A stretch of 64,000 nt of DNA from Phycisphaerae bacterium (GTDB taxonomy: Bacteria > Planctomycetota > Phycisphaerae > Phycisphaerales > SM1A02). The translations under genes and the position numbers were made by a program. Position 1 is the first letter of the stretch. Each line of letters opens with the position of its first letter. Shown here in pieces: positions 63,750 through 64,000 of this stretch. Under the pieces are notes generated by a model that saw nothing but the letters and a program-made list of their open reading frames with translations, did no database searches and was not told where the DNA came from. The stretch spans positions 34,959 to 98,958 of the forward strand of contig JAERSY010000059.1 of assembly GCA_016845245.1 (NCBI GenBank), read 5' to 3'.

Positions 63750-64000
63750 TTCGCAGAGGACAAGCATCCTCTGCGATTCATGCAAACATGACGCCAATGA
63801 TTGACGTCGTTTTCCTACTTATCGTGTTCTTCGTCGCAGTCTCTCAAATTGTAGATCGGGACGCTGTGCAACTTGATTTGCCGTTGATTTCCGATTCCGC
63901 AGCGTCAGATCTTGGAGTTGATCGAAAGGTCATCGTGAATATCGCCAGCGACAAGGAAGGGCGTGCAAGCCACATTCATGTTGGCGGATTTGATGTGTCC
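63746..64000 (+). CDS. ExbD/TolR-type energy-transduction protein (partial, runs off the window)
   Basis: The start is TTG at 63746, overlapping the stop of the ExbB gene (TTGA). The signature NMTPMIDVVFLLIVFFV follows, with the conserved Asp of the membrane helix that carries protons. The periplasmic part has begun at DAVQLDLPLIS. An alternative start is the ATG in NMTPM, but the upstream sequence fits ExbD N-termini. ExbD and ExbB couple the proton gradient to outer-membrane or envelope work. The C-terminus is outside the window. Confidence 0.88.
   Translation, partial: MIRRGQASSAIHANMTPMIDVVFLLIVFFVAVSQIVDRDAVQLDLPLISDSAASDLGVDRKVIVNIASDKEGRASHIHVGGFDVS

Overview
The window looks like a stretch of core chromosome from a Gram-negative planctomycete, most likely a marine member of the Phycisphaerae. 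That placement is inferred from gene content, with no database search. Supporting signs are a short PEP-CTERM-like tail ending in RRRRS, pseudopilins with FTIxEI/LLVV leaders, dockerin-like repeats of the type GDVTGDG...DxLxIIxxWG on secreted proteins, an enlarged SecE, a tandem pair of ketoacyl synthases and futalosine-type menaquinone metabolism. LpxA, LipB, ExbB/ExbD and an OmpH/Skp-like protein indicate an outer membrane. Genes are tightly packed with many 4-base ATGA overlaps. No insertion sequence, phage, CRISPR array or rRNA gene was seen.

Layout from left to right. Positions 1-2.6 kb hold the end of parA, a VanZ-like membrane protein and murJ. Positions 2.6-9.8 kb form a surface-polysaccharide region: two sugar-nucleotide epimerase-like proteins, an XrtA-type polysaccharide deacetylase, a formyltransferase, three hexapeptide acyltransferases and a family 2 glycosyltransferase, with one pseudopilin gene among them. 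Positions 9.8-14.5 kb carry cysS, coaE, rho and a second pseudopilin. Positions 14.6-17.8 kb are the translation/secretion block tRNA-Thr, tuf, rpmG, tRNA-Trp, secE, nusG, which ends at a strong terminator. Positions 17.8-26.3 kb hold a MoxR ATPase, two unrecognised exported proteins, gmk, der, a PSP1/RicT protein and an enlarged signal peptidase I. Positions 26.4-30.9 kb are a pilMNOP-gspE assembly operon.

Positions 30.9-41.4 kb hold DUF456, mqnB, hisS, an acyl-CoA mutase large subunit, a lipoprotein, ispF, an HD hydrolase, a secreted SGNH protein, a short-chain dehydrogenase and an acyl-CoA carboxylase beta subunit. The 430-base gap at 41.4-41.8 kb contains a candidate structured RNA with a perfect 12-bp terminator and a 13-base complement of the 16S rRNA tail. 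Positions 41.8-54.5 kb carry ftsK, a metallo-beta-lactamase-fold hydrolase, lpxA, lipB, an OmpH-like protein, lepA, rimO, a decayed sugar dehydrogenase beside a mutarotase, nadD, panC, and a cysteine desulfurase with an A-type Fe-S carrier. Positions 54.5-64 kb carry a potassium channel, two secreted proteins, two ketoacyl synthases, class II DAHP synthase, tRNA-Leu, DoxX, and a VWA-ExbB-ExbD operon cut by the right edge.

The most noteworthy items are the RNA at 41.45-41.78 kb, two guanine-run arrays able to form G-quadruplexes (14.62-14.66 and 35.0 kb), a fucose-type dehydrogenase pseudogene, a ketoacyl synthase partner without its catalytic histidines, and a signal peptidase I carrying a roughly 270-residue insertion.
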